From Streptomyces sp. NBC_01314 (GTDB lineage Bacteria; Actinomycetota; Actinomycetes; Streptomycetales; Streptomycetaceae): a stretch of 64,000 nucleotides of DNA. Made by a program: the position numbers and the translations under genes. Position 1 is the first letter of the stretch. Every line of letters starts with the position of its first letter. The notes beneath the pieces are model-generated. The model saw only the letters and a program-made list of their open reading frames with translations, had not been told where the DNA came from and did not search any database. The stretch is from positions 3,534,001 to 3,598,000 of the forward strand of contig NZ_CP108394.1 of NCBI RefSeq assembly GCF_041435215.1, written 5' to 3'. This document shows positions 43,322 through 52,902 of this stretch, one piece after another.

Positions 43322-46300
43322 GTGCAGGGACGTTTCAAGAGGGATGGCAGCGCTTCGGCGGAGCCGGAGCCACACAACGGAGCCGGCCACGGTTCCTCCC
43401 CCCAGCACGCCCAGAACCCGGGTCCGGCGGAGATCGGTGACGGCGGGGGGCGCTCAGGGCGCCCCGGCGCGTCAGTTGCTCCCGCGCCGTCCGGGAAACC
43501 CAAGGGCGGTACCAACGGCGGGGCCACGGGCGGCTCCCGAATAGCCCTGCGCAACTGGCGCATCTCGACCCGTCTGGTCTCGCTGCTCGCGCTCCCCGTC
43601 GTGGCGGCGACCTCGCTCGGTGCCCTGCGCATCGGCGACAACGTGGACGACATCCAGCAGCTCGAGAACATGCGGCTGCTCACCGACATGACCAAGCAGG
43701 CGACCGAGCTCGCCACCGCGCTCCAGCAGGAGCGCGACCTGTCGGCCGGTCCCCTCGCGCACGGTCTGGACGCCAACGACTACACGGTCAAGGGCGCCCG
43801 CGAGAAGACGGACACGGCCCGCGTCCAGTTCACGGACGCGACGCAGGCCGCCGAGACCGCGAACACCACCACGAAGATGCCCGGTGTCCGCGACAGCCTC
43901 GTCCGGGTCGTGCGCGCGCTCTACGACCTCAACGGCATCCGCAAGAACGCCTACGTGGACTCCAGGAACTCCACACAGACGGTCGAGGCCTACCACCGCC
44001 TGGTCGACCAGTTGCTGGAGCTGTCCACGGACATGGCCGAGGCCACCAGCAACCCGGACATGATCAAGCGGACCCGTGCCCTGGCGGCGTTCTCCTCCGC
44101 CAAGGAATACGCCTCGGTGCAGCGCGCGGTCATCGCGGCGGCCCTGCCCGAGACCGACGACAAGGCCGGCAAGCTCTCCGAGAACGACCGGCTGTACGCG
44201 TTCGCGGCGCTGGGTAACGAGGAGTCCGACCGCAAGACCTTCTCCGACATCTACGGTTCCGGTGCCGAGGTCAAGACCAAGCCGATCGACGACGCGAGCC
44301 CCACCATCGAGGCCTCCGACGTCTACGCGGACCGGGTCCTCGCCAGCGCGGGTGGTCTGGGCGGGCAGGACAAGCGCTCGTACAAGGACTGGACCGACGA
44401 CTCCGCGGCCAAGATCGAGCAGATGAAGAAGATCGAGGGCTCGCTCCTCGAGGAGATGGAACAGACCGCCCGTAACCTCCGCGCCGACGCGGAGCAAGAG
44501 GCGATCATCTCCGGTGCGCTGATCCTGCTCGTCCTCGGTGTCTCCCTGGTCGGCGCGTTCGTCGTGGCCCGGTCCATGATCCGCTCGCTGCGCCGGCTGC
44601 AGGACACCGCGACCAAGGTCGCCCAGGACCGGCTGCCCGAGCTGGTCAAGCAGCTGTCGGAGTCGGACCCGCAGGATGTCGACACCTCCGTCGAGTCGGT
44701 CGGTGTGCACTCCCGGGACGAGATCGGCCAGGTGGCCGCGGCCTTCGACGACGTGCACCGCGAGGCCGTCCGCCTCGCCGCCGAGCAGGCCCTCCTCCGG
44801 GGCAACGTCAACGCGATGTTCACCAACCTCTCGCGCCGCTCCCAGGGCCTCATCCAGCGTCAGCTGTCGCTCATCTCCGAACTGGAGTCGCGCGAGGCCG
44901 ACCCGGACCAGCTGTCCTCCCTGTTCAAGCTCGACCACCTCGCCACCCGCATGCGCCGTAACGGTGAGAACCTCCTCGTTCTCGCCGGTGAAGAGCCCGG
45001 CCGTCGCTGGACCCGCCCGGTCCCGCTGGTCGACGTGCTCCGCGCCGCCGCGTCCGAGGTGGAGCAGTACGAGCGCATCGAGCTGTCCTCCGTGCCGACG
45101 ACCGAGGTCGCCGGCCGCGTGGTCAACGACCTTGTGCACCTCCTCGCCGAGCTGCTGGAGAACGCCACCTCCTTCTCCTCGCCGCAGACCAAGGTCAAGG
45201 TCACCGGTCACGCCCTGCCCGACGGCCGGGTGCTGATCGAGATCCACGACACCGGTATCGGCCTCTCCCCCGAGGACCTCGCGGCGATCAACGAGCGGCT
45301 CGCCTCGCCGCCCACCGTGGACGTGTCGGTCTCCCGCCGCATGGGTCTGTTCGTGGTCGGCCGGCTGTCCCAGCGCCACGGCATCCGTATCCAGCTGCGC
45401 CCGTCCGACTCCGGCGGTACGACCGCGCTCGTCATGCTTCCGGTCGACGTGGCACAGGGCAACAAGAAGCCCATGCCGAGCAAGGCCGGCCAGGGCGCTC
45501 CGTCCACCGGTGGTCCGGCCGCCGCGCAGGCCGCGGCCGGCGCCGCCGCCGCGCGTCGCCCGGCCGGCAACCAGTCGGGCCCGCCGCTCGGCGGCCCCTC
45601 AGCCGGTGGTGGCCTCCTCGGCGCCCCTCCGCAGCGTGGGCAGGTCGGCGCGGGCCAGGGTCCGCGGGCCGCGCTGCCCGGCAACCCCAATGGTCCGGGC
45701 GGTCTCGGCAACCCCGGTGGTCCGCGTGGGCCGCAGGGCGGTCCGCCGGTGCCTCCGCAGGGCGGCCGGCCTCCGGCGGGCGCCGGAGCCGGCGGGTTCG
45801 GCAACGGCGGTGCGTTCAACGGTCAGGCGCCCGGTGCCCCGCAGGGCCTGCAGGCCGCCGGGACCGGTGGCCCCAACAACTTCGAGAGCTTCGACGACTC
45901 CGGACGCCAGGGCGGCTTCCCGGGCGGCGGCCCGGGCCTGCGCCCGGCCGGCGGTCCCGGTGACGCCGGTGCGGGCAGGCCGGGAGGGGCCGACGGCGGT
46001 CCGGGTGCCGTGCCGCCGAAGCAGGGCAAGGAACGTTCCGCCAGGCGCCGTCCGCAGCTGCCCGGCCGCGGTGGCCCGCGCGCCGAGCTGCCCGGTGGCA
46101 ACTCCGCGTCACGGACGCCGAGCTGGAGCGACGACAACGCGCAGCCGCCGGTGTCGCGCGCCTCGCTGGACGCCCCGCGCGGCCACGAGGAGCAGCCGGA
46201 CGTCACCGCGCCGATGCCGCGCGTCGACCCCGGCCAGGCTCCGGGCTCGCCCACGGACTTCCCGCGTTCCCCGCGGGCCGACTTCGACAGCCAGCGCCCC

Positions 46301-47257
46301 GGCGCCGGCACGCCGCAGGACGGCACCGGGTCCTACGTCCGCTCCGACGTGTACGGCGGGGCCGGCGCTCCGCCGGCGCCCACGGGCCCGTCCCGGGGCG
46401 CCTCGCAGGACCCTTCGTCCACCGGCCAGTTCGCCATGCCGGGCTACGACGGCTCCAGCACGGGCCAGTTCCCGGCTCCGGGCCGGCAGAACCCGCAGGA
46501 CACCGGCCAGTACGGTGCTCCCGACCGCCCGAACCCGCAGGACCCGGGACAGTTCGGTGCGCCCGGCCGGCAGAACGGCCAGGGCACCGGGCAGTACAAC
46601 GCGCCGGGTCGGCAGAACTCCCAGGACACCGGCCAGTTCGAGCGGCCGCAGGTCAACGGGGAGAGCTTCGGCGCGCCCCGCCCGCCCGTGCCGCCGCAGC
46701 GTCCTGCGATGCCCCCGCAGCGCCCCGCGCGCCCGCAGGAGCCGGAGGCACTGCCCCCGGCGACGGGTCCGATGGACGGCCGGACGCCGCTGTACGACAC
46801 GCTGGAGACCAACTGGTTCCACGGTCAGGGCGGGCAGAACGGTCAGGCCGGGCAGAACGGCCAACAGCAGGGCAACGGTTCCGTGCCACAACAGCCGGCC
46901 GCCCCCGCTCCCCAGACTCCGGTCGCTCCCCAGCGTCCGGCGACCCCCGCCGCGCCTGCTTCCCCCACCTGGCGCAGCACACCCAACGACGACCTGGTCC
47001 GCCAGGCCGAACGTGCCCGACAGCCTTCGGCGGGCGGGGTCACCACCTCCGGCCTGCCGCGCCGGGTCCCGCGCGCGAACCTCGTGCCGGGCACGGCTCA
47101 GCAGCAACAGCACCAAACCGGTCCGCAGGTCTCGCGTTCGCCTGATGACGTACGCGGCCGGCTGACCAATCTCCGTCGGGGCATCGCGCAAGGTCGACAG
47201 GCCGGCAACGGCCAGACCGGCAGCTTCCCGAGCCCCACTCACCAGCAGGAGCGTTAG
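43322..47257 (+). CDS. cvnA1: Conservon sensor-like ATPase CvnA1
   Basis: Histidine kinase-like membrane protein of conservon 1. About 1311 residues from a GTG (43322, MQGRFKRDGSASAEPEP); the start is not certain because AGAGG is 11 nt away. Order: cytoplasmic Gly/Pro-rich head, TM1 (about 84-104), extracellular helical sensor (105-390), TM2 (about 394-416), HAMP, coiled region, then a GHKL ATPase with N box DLVHLLAELLENATSFSSPQ (about 602) and G1 box IEIHDTGIGL (about 639). No phospho-accepting H box is visible. The tail (from about 715) is Pro/Gly/Gln-rich with 14-residue repeats (about 1043-1110) and a conserved C-terminal block. Confidence 0.9.
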   Translation: MQGRFKRDGSASAEPEPHNGAGHGSSPQHAQNPGPAEIGDGGGRSGRPGASVAPAPSGKPKGGTNGGATGGSRIALRNWRISTRLVSLLALPVVAATSLGALRIGDNVDDIQQLENMRLLTDMTKQATELATALQQERDLSAGPLAHGLDANDYTVKGAREKTDTARVQFTDATQAAETANTTTKMPGVRDSLVRVVRALYDLNGIRKNAYVDSRNSTQTVEAYHRLVDQLLELSTDMAEATSNPDMIKRTRALAAFSSAKEYASVQRAVIAAALPETDDKAGKLSENDRLYAFAALGNEESDRKTFSDIYGSGAEVKTKPIDDASPTIEASDVYADRVLASAGGLGGQDKRSYKDWTDDSAAKIEQMKKIEGSLLEEMEQTARNLRADAEQEAIISGALILLVLGVSLVGAFVVARSMIRSLRRLQDTATKVAQDRLPELVKQLSESDPQDVDTSVESVGVHSRDEIGQVAAAFDDVHREAVRLAAEQALLRGNVNAMFTNLSRRSQGLIQRQLSLISELESREADPDQLSSLFKLDHLATRMRRNGENLLVLAGEEPGRRWTRPVPLVDVLRAAASEVEQYERIELSSVPTTEVAGRVVNDLVHLLAELLENATSFSSPQTKVKVTGHALPDGRVLIEIHDTGIGLSPEDLAAINERLASPPTVDVSVSRRMGLFVVGRLSQRHGIRIQLRPSDSGGTTALVMLPVDVAQGNKKPMPSKAGQGAPSTGGPAAAQAAAGAAAARRPAGNQSGPPLGGPSAGGGLLGAPPQRGQVGAGQGPRAALPGNPNGPGGLGNPGGPRGPQGGPPVPPQGGRPPAGAGAGGFGNGGAFNGQAPGAPQGLQAAGTGGPNNFESFDDSGRQGGFPGGGPGLRPAGGPGDAGAGRPGGADGGPGAVPPKQGKERSARRRPQLPGRGGPRAELPGGNSASRTPSWSDDNAQPPVSRASLDAPRGHEEQPDVTAPMPRVDPGQAPGSPTDFPRSPRADFDSQRPGAGTPQDGTGSYVRSDVYGGAGAPPAPTGPSRGASQDPSSTGQFAMPGYDGSSTGQFPAPGRQNPQDTGQYGAPDRPNPQDPGQFGAPGRQNGQGTGQYNAPGRQNSQDTGQFERPQVNGESFGAPRPPVPPQRPAMPPQRPARPQEPEALPPATGPMDGRTPLYDTLETNWFHGQGGQNGQAGQNGQQQGNGSVPQQPAAPAPQTPVAPQRPATPAAPASPTWRSTPNDDLVRQAERARQPSAGGVTTSGLPRRVPRANLVPGTAQQQQHQTGPQVSRSPDDVRGRLTNLRRGIAQGRQAGNGQTGSFPSPTHQQER

Positions 47258-47680
47258 TTGAGCCAGATGAGCCAGGCGGCACAGAACCTCAACTGGTTGA
47301 TCACCAACTTCGTGGACAACACCCCCGGGGTGTCCCACACCGTCGTCGTATCCGCCGACGGACTCCTTCTGGCGATGTCCGAAGGCTTTCCGCGCGACCG
47401 TGCCGATCAGCTCGCGGCCGTCGCCTCCGGGCTCACGTCACTCACGGCCGGGGCGTCCCGGATCTTCGAGGGCGGGGACGTGGCCCAGACCGTGGTCGAG
47501 ATGGAGCGCGGCTTCCTGTTCCTGATGTCCGTCTCCGACGGATCGTCCCTGGCCGTGCTCGCCCACCCCGATTGCGACATCGGTCTGGTCGGTTACGAGA
47601 TGGCGCTGCTCGTCGACCGCGCGGGCGCTGTACTCACGCCCGACCTGCGCGCCGAACTCCAAGGCAGTTTGCTCCACTGA
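47258..47680 (+). CDS. cvnB1: Conservon roadblock/LC7 protein CvnB1
   Basis: 140 residues from a TTG directly after the cvnA1 stop, chosen because AGGAG is 6 nt upstream and the paralogue starts at the same place with GTG. Roadblock/LC7 (MglB-like) fold: LNWLITNFVDNTPGVSHTVV, VSADGLLLAMSEGFPRDRAD, LAAVASGLTSLTAGASRIFE. By analogy with MglB it should act on, or scaffold, the GTPase CvnD1. It is nearly identical to CvnB2. Confidence 0.93.
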   Translation: MSQMSQAAQNLNWLITNFVDNTPGVSHTVVVSADGLLLAMSEGFPRDRADQLAAVASGLTSLTAGASRIFEGGDVAQTVVEMERGFLFLMSVSDGSSLAVLAHPDCDIGLVGYEMALLVDRAGAVLTPDLRAELQGSLLH

Positions 47681-47791
47681 CGTCTGCGGATCCATGCAAC
47701 TCACAAAATCACCGTCCGGCCGCCACAGTCCCCCCACCGGCCCCCGTCAGACGGCACGACTGACCGACTTGCTGTCCCGCTCGGAGGATCA

Positions 47792-48190
47792 ATGACCCCG
47801 CCCACCGCTCCTCACGATCCGTACGCAGAGCCGTACGGAGACGAGGGTGACCAGCCTCTGGTTCGGCCGTACGCCATGACCGGTGGCCGGACGCGGCCGC
47901 GTTACCAGCTCGCCCTCGAGGCGCTGATCAGCACGACGGCAGACCCCGCGCACCTGATGGGGCTGCTCCCCGAGCACCAGCGGATCTGCCACCTGTGCCG
48001 CGAGGTGAAGTCGGTGGCCGAGGTCTCGGCCCTGCTGTCCATGCCGCTCGGTGTGGCACGGATCCTTGTGGCTGACCTCGCCGAGGCCGGACTCGTCGCG
48101 ATCCACCAGCCCGGTGGCGACGAGAACGCCGGTGGTGCCCCGGACGTGACTCTGCTGGAAAGGGTTCTCAGTGGACTTCGGAAGCTCTGA
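47792..48190 (+). CDS. cvnC1: Conservon DUF742 protein CvnC1
   Basis: 132 residues, ATG with CGGAGGA upstream. DUF742 core: PLVRPYAMTGGRTRPRYQLA, LPEHQRICHLCREVKSVAEV, SALLSMPLGVARILVADLAE and LVAIHQPG. The middle resembles a winged helix, and the paired cysteine motif is conserved. Its 3' end overlaps cvnD1 by 20 bp, so the two are translationally coupled. In S. coelicolor conservon 9 the equivalent proteins form a membrane complex. Confidence 0.93.
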   Translation: MTPPTAPHDPYAEPYGDEGDQPLVRPYAMTGGRTRPRYQLALEALISTTADPAHLMGLLPEHQRICHLCREVKSVAEVSALLSMPLGVARILVADLAEAGLVAIHQPGGDENAGGAPDVTLLERVLSGLRKL

Positions 48191-48746
48191 AGCGGGGCGG
48201 ACCACCACCTCGGCGAAGATCGTGGTGGCGGGCGGCTTCGGCGTGGGCAAGACCACGTTCGTCGGGGCCGTCTCGGAGATCAACCCGCTGCGTACCGAGG
48301 CCGTGATGACGTCCGCGTCCGCGGGCATCGACGACCTCACCCACACCGGGGACAAGACGACCACCACGGTCGCCATGGACTTCGGCCGCATCACCCTCGA
48401 CCAGGACCTGATCCTGTACCTGTTCGGCACCCCCGGCCAGGACCGCTTCTGGTTCATGTGGGACGACCTCGTCCGCGGCGCCATCGGCGCCATCGTCCTC
48501 GTCGACACCCGCCGCCTCGCCGACTGCTTCCCCGCCGTCGACTACTTCGAGAACAGCGGCCTCCCCTTCGTCATCGCCCTCAACGGCTTCGAAGGGCACC
48601 AGCCGTACACGCCCGACGAGGTCCGCGAGGCACTCCAGATCGGCCCCGACACACCGATCATCACGACGGACGCCCGCCACCGTTCGGACGCCAAGTCGGC
48701 GCTGATCACCCTGGTCGAGCACGCCCTCATGGCACGGCTCCGGTAG
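48171..48746 (+). CDS. cvnD1: Conservon Ras-like GTPase CvnD1
   Basis: 191 residues, GTG start inside cvnC1. P-loop AGGFGVGKTTFVGAVSEINP, switch region TTTTVAMDFGRI, DLILYLFGTPGQDRFWFMWD (DxxGQ-like; the GQ is present) and VIALNGF in place of the usual NKxD. It is the small GTPase of the conservon, probably toggled by CvnB1 and CvnA1. Bases 48213-48592 are identical to cvnD2. Confidence 0.94.
   Translation: MDFGSSEAGRTTTSAKIVVAGGFGVGKTTFVGAVSEINPLRTEAVMTSASAGIDDLTHTGDKTTTTVAMDFGRITLDQDLILYLFGTPGQDRFWFMWDDLVRGAIGAIVLVDTRRLADCFPAVDYFENSGLPFVIALNGFEGHQPYTPDEVREALQIGPDTPIITTDARHRSDAKSALITLVEHALMARLR
48213..48592 (+). repeat. 380-bp tract identical to cvnD2 (copy in cvnD1)
   Basis: Every base matches 53501-53880, including all third codon positions. 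The edges are sharp: flanking coding sequence differs at many synonymous sites (for example after TTCGA at 48592). Confidence 0.95.
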
Positions 48747-48824
48747 GGCGGAGAAGCCGAAGTACCACGACTGGGCCCGAAACAGGACCTAAGTCCACAA
48801 CGCCCTACGGCGCTTGTCGTAGTT

Positions 48825-48868
48825 ACACCGAAGCCGGCTGTGTCCTTTGACACGGTCGGCCTCGGTGT
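48825..48868. terminator. Long hairpin, likely conservon 1 terminator overlapping the cvnA2 promoter
   Basis: A 20-bp imperfect stem (48825-48844 with 48849-48868; two wobble pairs and one mismatch) and a CTTT loop. Its right arm begins inside the TTGACA of the next promoter. Confidence 0.55.
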
Positions 48869-48875
48869 TCATAAC
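48847..48875 (+). promoter_or_regulatory. Candidate cvnA2 promoter (TTGACA-17-CATAAC)
   Basis: A consensus -35 TTGACA (48847-48852) and CATAAC (48870-48875), 17 bp apart, giving a start near 48882 and a leader of about 260 nt. The leader holds another hairpin, GCCCCG/CGGGGC (48944-48963). Confidence 0.6.
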
Positions 48876-49143
48876 GTTTCGACAGAGAAATATGGTGGTA
48901 CGACCACGCGTCGCGGTCGATCGGTACCGCTGCGCTCACCATGGCCCCGCCTTTTGCCGGGGCTCGCTCTTTATGACCGTTTTATCTGGGACTTACATCA
49001 CGCGGAATCGTTGCCTCCCAGTGTTTGGAAGTCCTCAGCGTGACGTGCTGGAATGCCTGAACTGCCCATTAGTCAAAGACGTACTAGGGCGTGGATCACC
49101 CGCGGCACGACGTAGGTGCCGGCGCCGAGAGGTTGTTGGTCGA

Positions 49144-52100
49144 GTGAGGCGAAGCAAGAAAGGTCCCGAGCCATCGGCGCGGGGCAACTTCACCCCGCCG
49201 TCGCGCGGAGCGGCACCCGCACAAGTGACCCGACCGGAGCCGACGGCAGCTCCCGCGCCCAGCGGCAGTCGTCTGTCCCCCCGCAACTGGCGGGTCCCCA
49301 CGCGCCTGAACGCGATCCTCCTGATACCCGTGCTGGTCGGCCTGGTCATGGGCGGCTTCCAGGTGAAGAACTCGATCGACACCTGGCAGGAGGCGAAGGA
49401 CGCCGAGAAGGTGGCCAAGATCGTGGCCGCCGCCAACACCTACGCCGAAGCGCTGCTCAACGAACGTGACGTCTCCGCCCAGCCGCTGCTGGAGGGCGAC
49501 CGGGACAGCGAGGTCGTCAAGGACGCCCGTGCCTTCACCGACGAGAAGGCGGACGCCTTCCACGCGGAGGTCGTCGGAATGCCCGCCGGGCAGGGCCTGG
49601 AGCGGCGTCTGCGTCTGGTGGACGAGGCCGAGCCGTCGCTGGAGAAACTCCGGCAGACCGCCTTCACCCGGGCCGCCGACCCGGTACAGACCGAAGAGGG
49701 CTACGTCACCGTCGAGCACCTCCTGGCGGAGTTCTCCAACGAGCTCGGCCTCGGTACCGGCAACATCACCGCGTACGGCCGTACGGTCTACGCGGTCACG
49801 CTCGGCAAGGGCGCCGCCTCGCTGCAGCGCTCGATCGGCACCCACCTGCTGGTCCGGCCCAGCGAGGACAAGGATGTCTTCCGCCGACAGGTCACCGCGT
49901 TCACCTCGTACGCCTACCTGGAGAACATCGCCGTACAGGAGTACGTCTCCGGCGGCACCGAGGCCGACGCCGCGCGCCTCCAGTCGGTCATGGAGCAGAA
50001 GACCGAAGAGGGCAAGAAGCAGGCCGCCGAGGCCGCGGCCAAGAACCCCGACTACGTCCCGCCGCCGGACACCATGCTGAAGATGGTCCAGGCGATCGGC
50101 AGCGGCGCCTCGCCCGAGGATCTCGCGAAGCAGGGCGTCACCTACCAGAACTGGATGGCGGCCTCCACGCTGAAGTTCGAGGGCTACAGCGAGGTCGAGA
50201 CCGAGCTGATCAACCGCGCGGTGGACGAGGCCGGCCAGATCGCCTCCGACGCCCAGCGTGACGCCTACATCAACGGCGCCATCGTCATCGTCGCCCTGCT
50301 CGCCGCGTTCATCATCGCCGGGATCATGGCCCGCCAGATGAGCCGCGCGATGCGCCAGCTGCGCAACGCCGCCTTCGGTATCGCCGAGCAGCGTCTGCCG
50401 ATGCTGGTCGACCAGCTCTCGCGCACGGATCCCGGCCGGGTCGACACCCGGGTCGCGGCGATCCCCATCAACACCACGGACGAGATCGGCGAAGTCGCCC
50501 GCGCCTTCGACCAGGTCCACCGCGAGGCCGTCCGGCTCGCCGCCGAGCAGGCCCTCCTGCGTGGCAACATCAACGCGATCTTCACCAACCTCTCGCGTCG
50601 CAACCAGTCGCTGATCGAGGGCCAGCTGACCCTGATCACCGACCTGGAGAACAACGAGGCCGACCCGGACCAGCTGGAGAACCTCTTCAAGCTGGACCAC
50701 CTGGCGACCCGTATGCGCCGCAACGGTGAGAACCTCCTGGTCCTCGCCGGCGAGGAGCCCGGCCGCCGCTGGGACCAGCCGGTTCCCCTGGTCGACGTGT
50801 TGCGCGCCGCCTCCTCCGAGGTGGAGCAGTACGAGCGCGTCGAGCTCTCCGGCGTCCCGGAGGCCGAGATACACGGCCGCGCCGTGACCGACCTCGTGCA
50901 CCTGCTCGCCGAGCTCCTGGAGAACGCCACCACGTTCTCCTCCCCGCAGACCAAGGTCCGTGTCACCGCGACCCGTCTCCCCGACGGCCGCGTGATGATC
51001 GAGATCCACGACAAGGGCATCGGCCTCACCGCCGAGGACTTCGCGGACATCAACCACAAGCTGGCCAACCCGCCGACCGTGGACGCCGCGATCTCGCAGC
51101 GCATGGGTCTCTTCGTGGTCGGCCGGCTGTCCGACCGGCACGGCATCCGCGTCCAGCTCCGCCCCTCGGGCGAGCAGGCCGGTACGACCTCGCTGGTCAT
51201 GCTCCCCGACGTCATCACCCACGGTGGCGGTGGCGAGCAGCAGCCGGCGGCCGACCAGTTCACGGTCTCGCAGATCATCCCGGAACAGCAGCACGCGTTC
51301 CAGCAGCCGGCCGTGGCCCCGATGCGGACCGCCGCCGAGCTGGGCTTCGACGACAGCCGGTACGAGGTGCCGGACGACATCCGCGACCTGGACCCCGTGG
51401 GCCGTTCGCTGATGCGCGACGAGCGTCGCGCGGCCCTGGAGGCCCAGTCGTTCCCGAACCCGCAGCTTCCCCCGGGTCAGACGCCACGCTACGGCGACGA
51501 CTTCCAGTCGCCCGAGCCGTCCTACGACAACGGCGCGACGGCCTATGTGGACCCGCAGCGGTCGTTCGACCAGCAGACGGCGTACCCGGAGCCGCAGCAG
51601 CCGTCGTACGACGAGACGTACTTCGGTCCGAACGGCAACGGTGTGGCGAACGGCAACGGGCACCTGCCGAGCGGGAACGACACGTTCAGCGCTACCGGCG
51701 GTTACCCCGAGCCCTCCTATGCGGAGCCCGTCCGGGACGAGCACCCGACGGCCGCCGCGAGCGCCCCGGAAACGTACTCGGGCTTCGAAGAGCCGTCCTA
51801 CCAGGACGACTGGCCGCAGCAGCAGGACTACCAGAGCTCATACCGCTCCGAGTACGCTCCGGAACCGGAATCCACGCAGGCCGCTGACGTGAAGGAGCCG
51901 GACCGCGTAGGCTTCGACCGTCCGGGACCCACCCCCTCCGCCGGCCACGCGCTGACCAACGCCGGCCTGCCCCGCCGCGGCTCCACCGCAAGCGCGAACG
52001 GCACGAGCGCGAACGGCACGAGCGCGGGCGCCGTGAACGGACGGCAGGAAGTGGCCCAGGACCAGCCGACGGCCGGGGGACCGAACGGCGACTGGCGCTC

Positions 52101-52380
52101 GGACAACGACGCGCGGTGGCAGCAGGCCTCCCAGCTGAAGAAGCCCAAGGCGGGCGGGGTCACCTCCTCCGGCTTGCCGCGGCGGGTGCCCAAGGCCAAC
52201 CTGGTGGAGGGTGCCGCCCAGACGACCCCGCAGGGAGGTCCACAGATCTCCCGGGCTCCCGAGGACGTCCGGGGCAGGCTGAGCAACCTGCGCCGGGGTG
52301 TCCAGCGGGGGCGCAGCGCAAGCAGTGAAACGAACGGTCAGGGCTTCGGTTCTGACAGCACCTACAACCAGGAGCGTTAG
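49144..52380 (+). CDS. cvnA2: Conservon sensor-like ATPase CvnA2
   Basis: 1078 residues from a GTG (MRRSKKGPEPSARGNFTPPS). Same plan as CvnA1: short basic head, TM1 (about 51-72), extracellular helical sensor of about 300 residues, TM2 (about 375-398), HAMP and a GHKL ATPase with DLVHLLAELLENATTFSSPQ (about 583) and IEIHDKGIGL (about 620). The sensor domain differs strongly from CvnA1, so the two should respond to different signals, while the ATPase core is close. The tail is Tyr/Gln/Pro-rich and ends in the shared block GGVTSSGLPRRVPKANLV (about 1003). Confidence 0.9.
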   Translation: MRRSKKGPEPSARGNFTPPSRGAAPAQVTRPEPTAAPAPSGSRLSPRNWRVPTRLNAILLIPVLVGLVMGGFQVKNSIDTWQEAKDAEKVAKIVAAANTYAEALLNERDVSAQPLLEGDRDSEVVKDARAFTDEKADAFHAEVVGMPAGQGLERRLRLVDEAEPSLEKLRQTAFTRAADPVQTEEGYVTVEHLLAEFSNELGLGTGNITAYGRTVYAVTLGKGAASLQRSIGTHLLVRPSEDKDVFRRQVTAFTSYAYLENIAVQEYVSGGTEADAARLQSVMEQKTEEGKKQAAEAAAKNPDYVPPPDTMLKMVQAIGSGASPEDLAKQGVTYQNWMAASTLKFEGYSEVETELINRAVDEAGQIASDAQRDAYINGAIVIVALLAAFIIAGIMARQMSRAMRQLRNAAFGIAEQRLPMLVDQLSRTDPGRVDTRVAAIPINTTDEIGEVARAFDQVHREAVRLAAEQALLRGNINAIFTNLSRRNQSLIEGQLTLITDLENNEADPDQLENLFKLDHLATRMRRNGENLLVLAGEEPGRRWDQPVPLVDVLRAASSEVEQYERVELSGVPEAEIHGRAVTDLVHLLAELLENATTFSSPQTKVRVTATRLPDGRVMIEIHDKGIGLTAEDFADINHKLANPPTVDAAISQRMGLFVVGRLSDRHGIRVQLRPSGEQAGTTSLVMLPDVITHGGGGEQQPAADQFTVSQIIPEQQHAFQQPAVAPMRTAAELGFDDSRYEVPDDIRDLDPVGRSLMRDERRAALEAQSFPNPQLPPGQTPRYGDDFQSPEPSYDNGATAYVDPQRSFDQQTAYPEPQQPSYDETYFGPNGNGVANGNGHLPSGNDTFSATGGYPEPSYAEPVRDEHPTAAASAPETYSGFEEPSYQDDWPQQQDYQSSYRSEYAPEPESTQAADVKEPDRVGFDRPGPTPSAGHALTNAGLPRRGSTASANGTSANGTSAGAVNGRQEVAQDQPTAGGPNGDWRSDNDARWQQASQLKKPKAGGVTSSGLPRRVPKANLVEGAAQTTPQGGPQISRAPEDVRGRLSNLRRGVQRGRSASSETNGQGFGSDSTYNQER

Positions 52381-52381
52381 T

Positions 52382-52804
52382 GTGAGCCCGATGAGCCAGG
52401 CGGCACAGAACCTGAACTGGTTGATCACCAATTTCGTGGACAACACCCCCGGGGTGTCGCACACGGTGGTGGTCTCCGCCGACGGACTCCTTCTGGCGAT
52501 GTCCGAAGGGTTTCCCCGTGACCGTGCCGACCAGCTGGCGGCCGTCGCGTCGGGTCTGACCTCTCTGACCGCGGGTGCCTCCCGCATCTTCGAAGGCGGC
52601 AGCGTCAATCAGACGGTTGTGGAGATGGAGCGGGGATTCCTCTTCATCATGTCCGTTTCCGATGGTTCCTCGCTCGCCGTTCTCGCACATCCGGAGGCCG
52701 ACATCGGTCTCATCGGGTACGAGATGGCACTTCTGGTGGACCGTGCCGGTACGGTCCTGACGCCCGATCTTCGTGCGGAGCTCCAGGGCAGCCTGCTCAA
52801 CTAA
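52382..52804 (+). CDS. cvnB2: Conservon roadblock/LC7 protein CvnB2
   Basis: 140 residues from a GTG one base after the cvnA2 stop, with AGGAG 7 nt upstream. It is nearly the same protein as CvnB1 (differences such as GGSVNQTVVEMERGFLFIMS). Roadblock fold, the presumed partner of CvnD2. Confidence 0.93.
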   Translation: MSPMSQAAQNLNWLITNFVDNTPGVSHTVVVSADGLLLAMSEGFPRDRADQLAAVASGLTSLTAGASRIFEGGSVNQTVVEMERGFLFIMSVSDGSSLAVLAHPEADIGLIGYEMALLVDRAGTVLTPDLRAELQGSLLN

Positions 52805-52902
52805 CAGTCAGACGGTGCGTTTTGGCGTCCCGGGGCCGTAAGGTTTCGGGACGCGGCTTCCAATGAGCCATGGATGCCAGCACAGTCGGAGGAGGAGAGA
52901 AC

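Larger units (their letters stand above)
48747..49143. other. 397-bp gap between conservons 1 and 2
   Basis: Less GC-rich than its surroundings. It holds the conservon 1 terminator hairpin, the cvnA2 promoter and a long structured leader. The in-frame ORF reading through it into cvnA2 does not look coding. AGAGGTTG upstream of the cvnA2 GTG also occurs before cvnA1. Confidence 0.5.
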
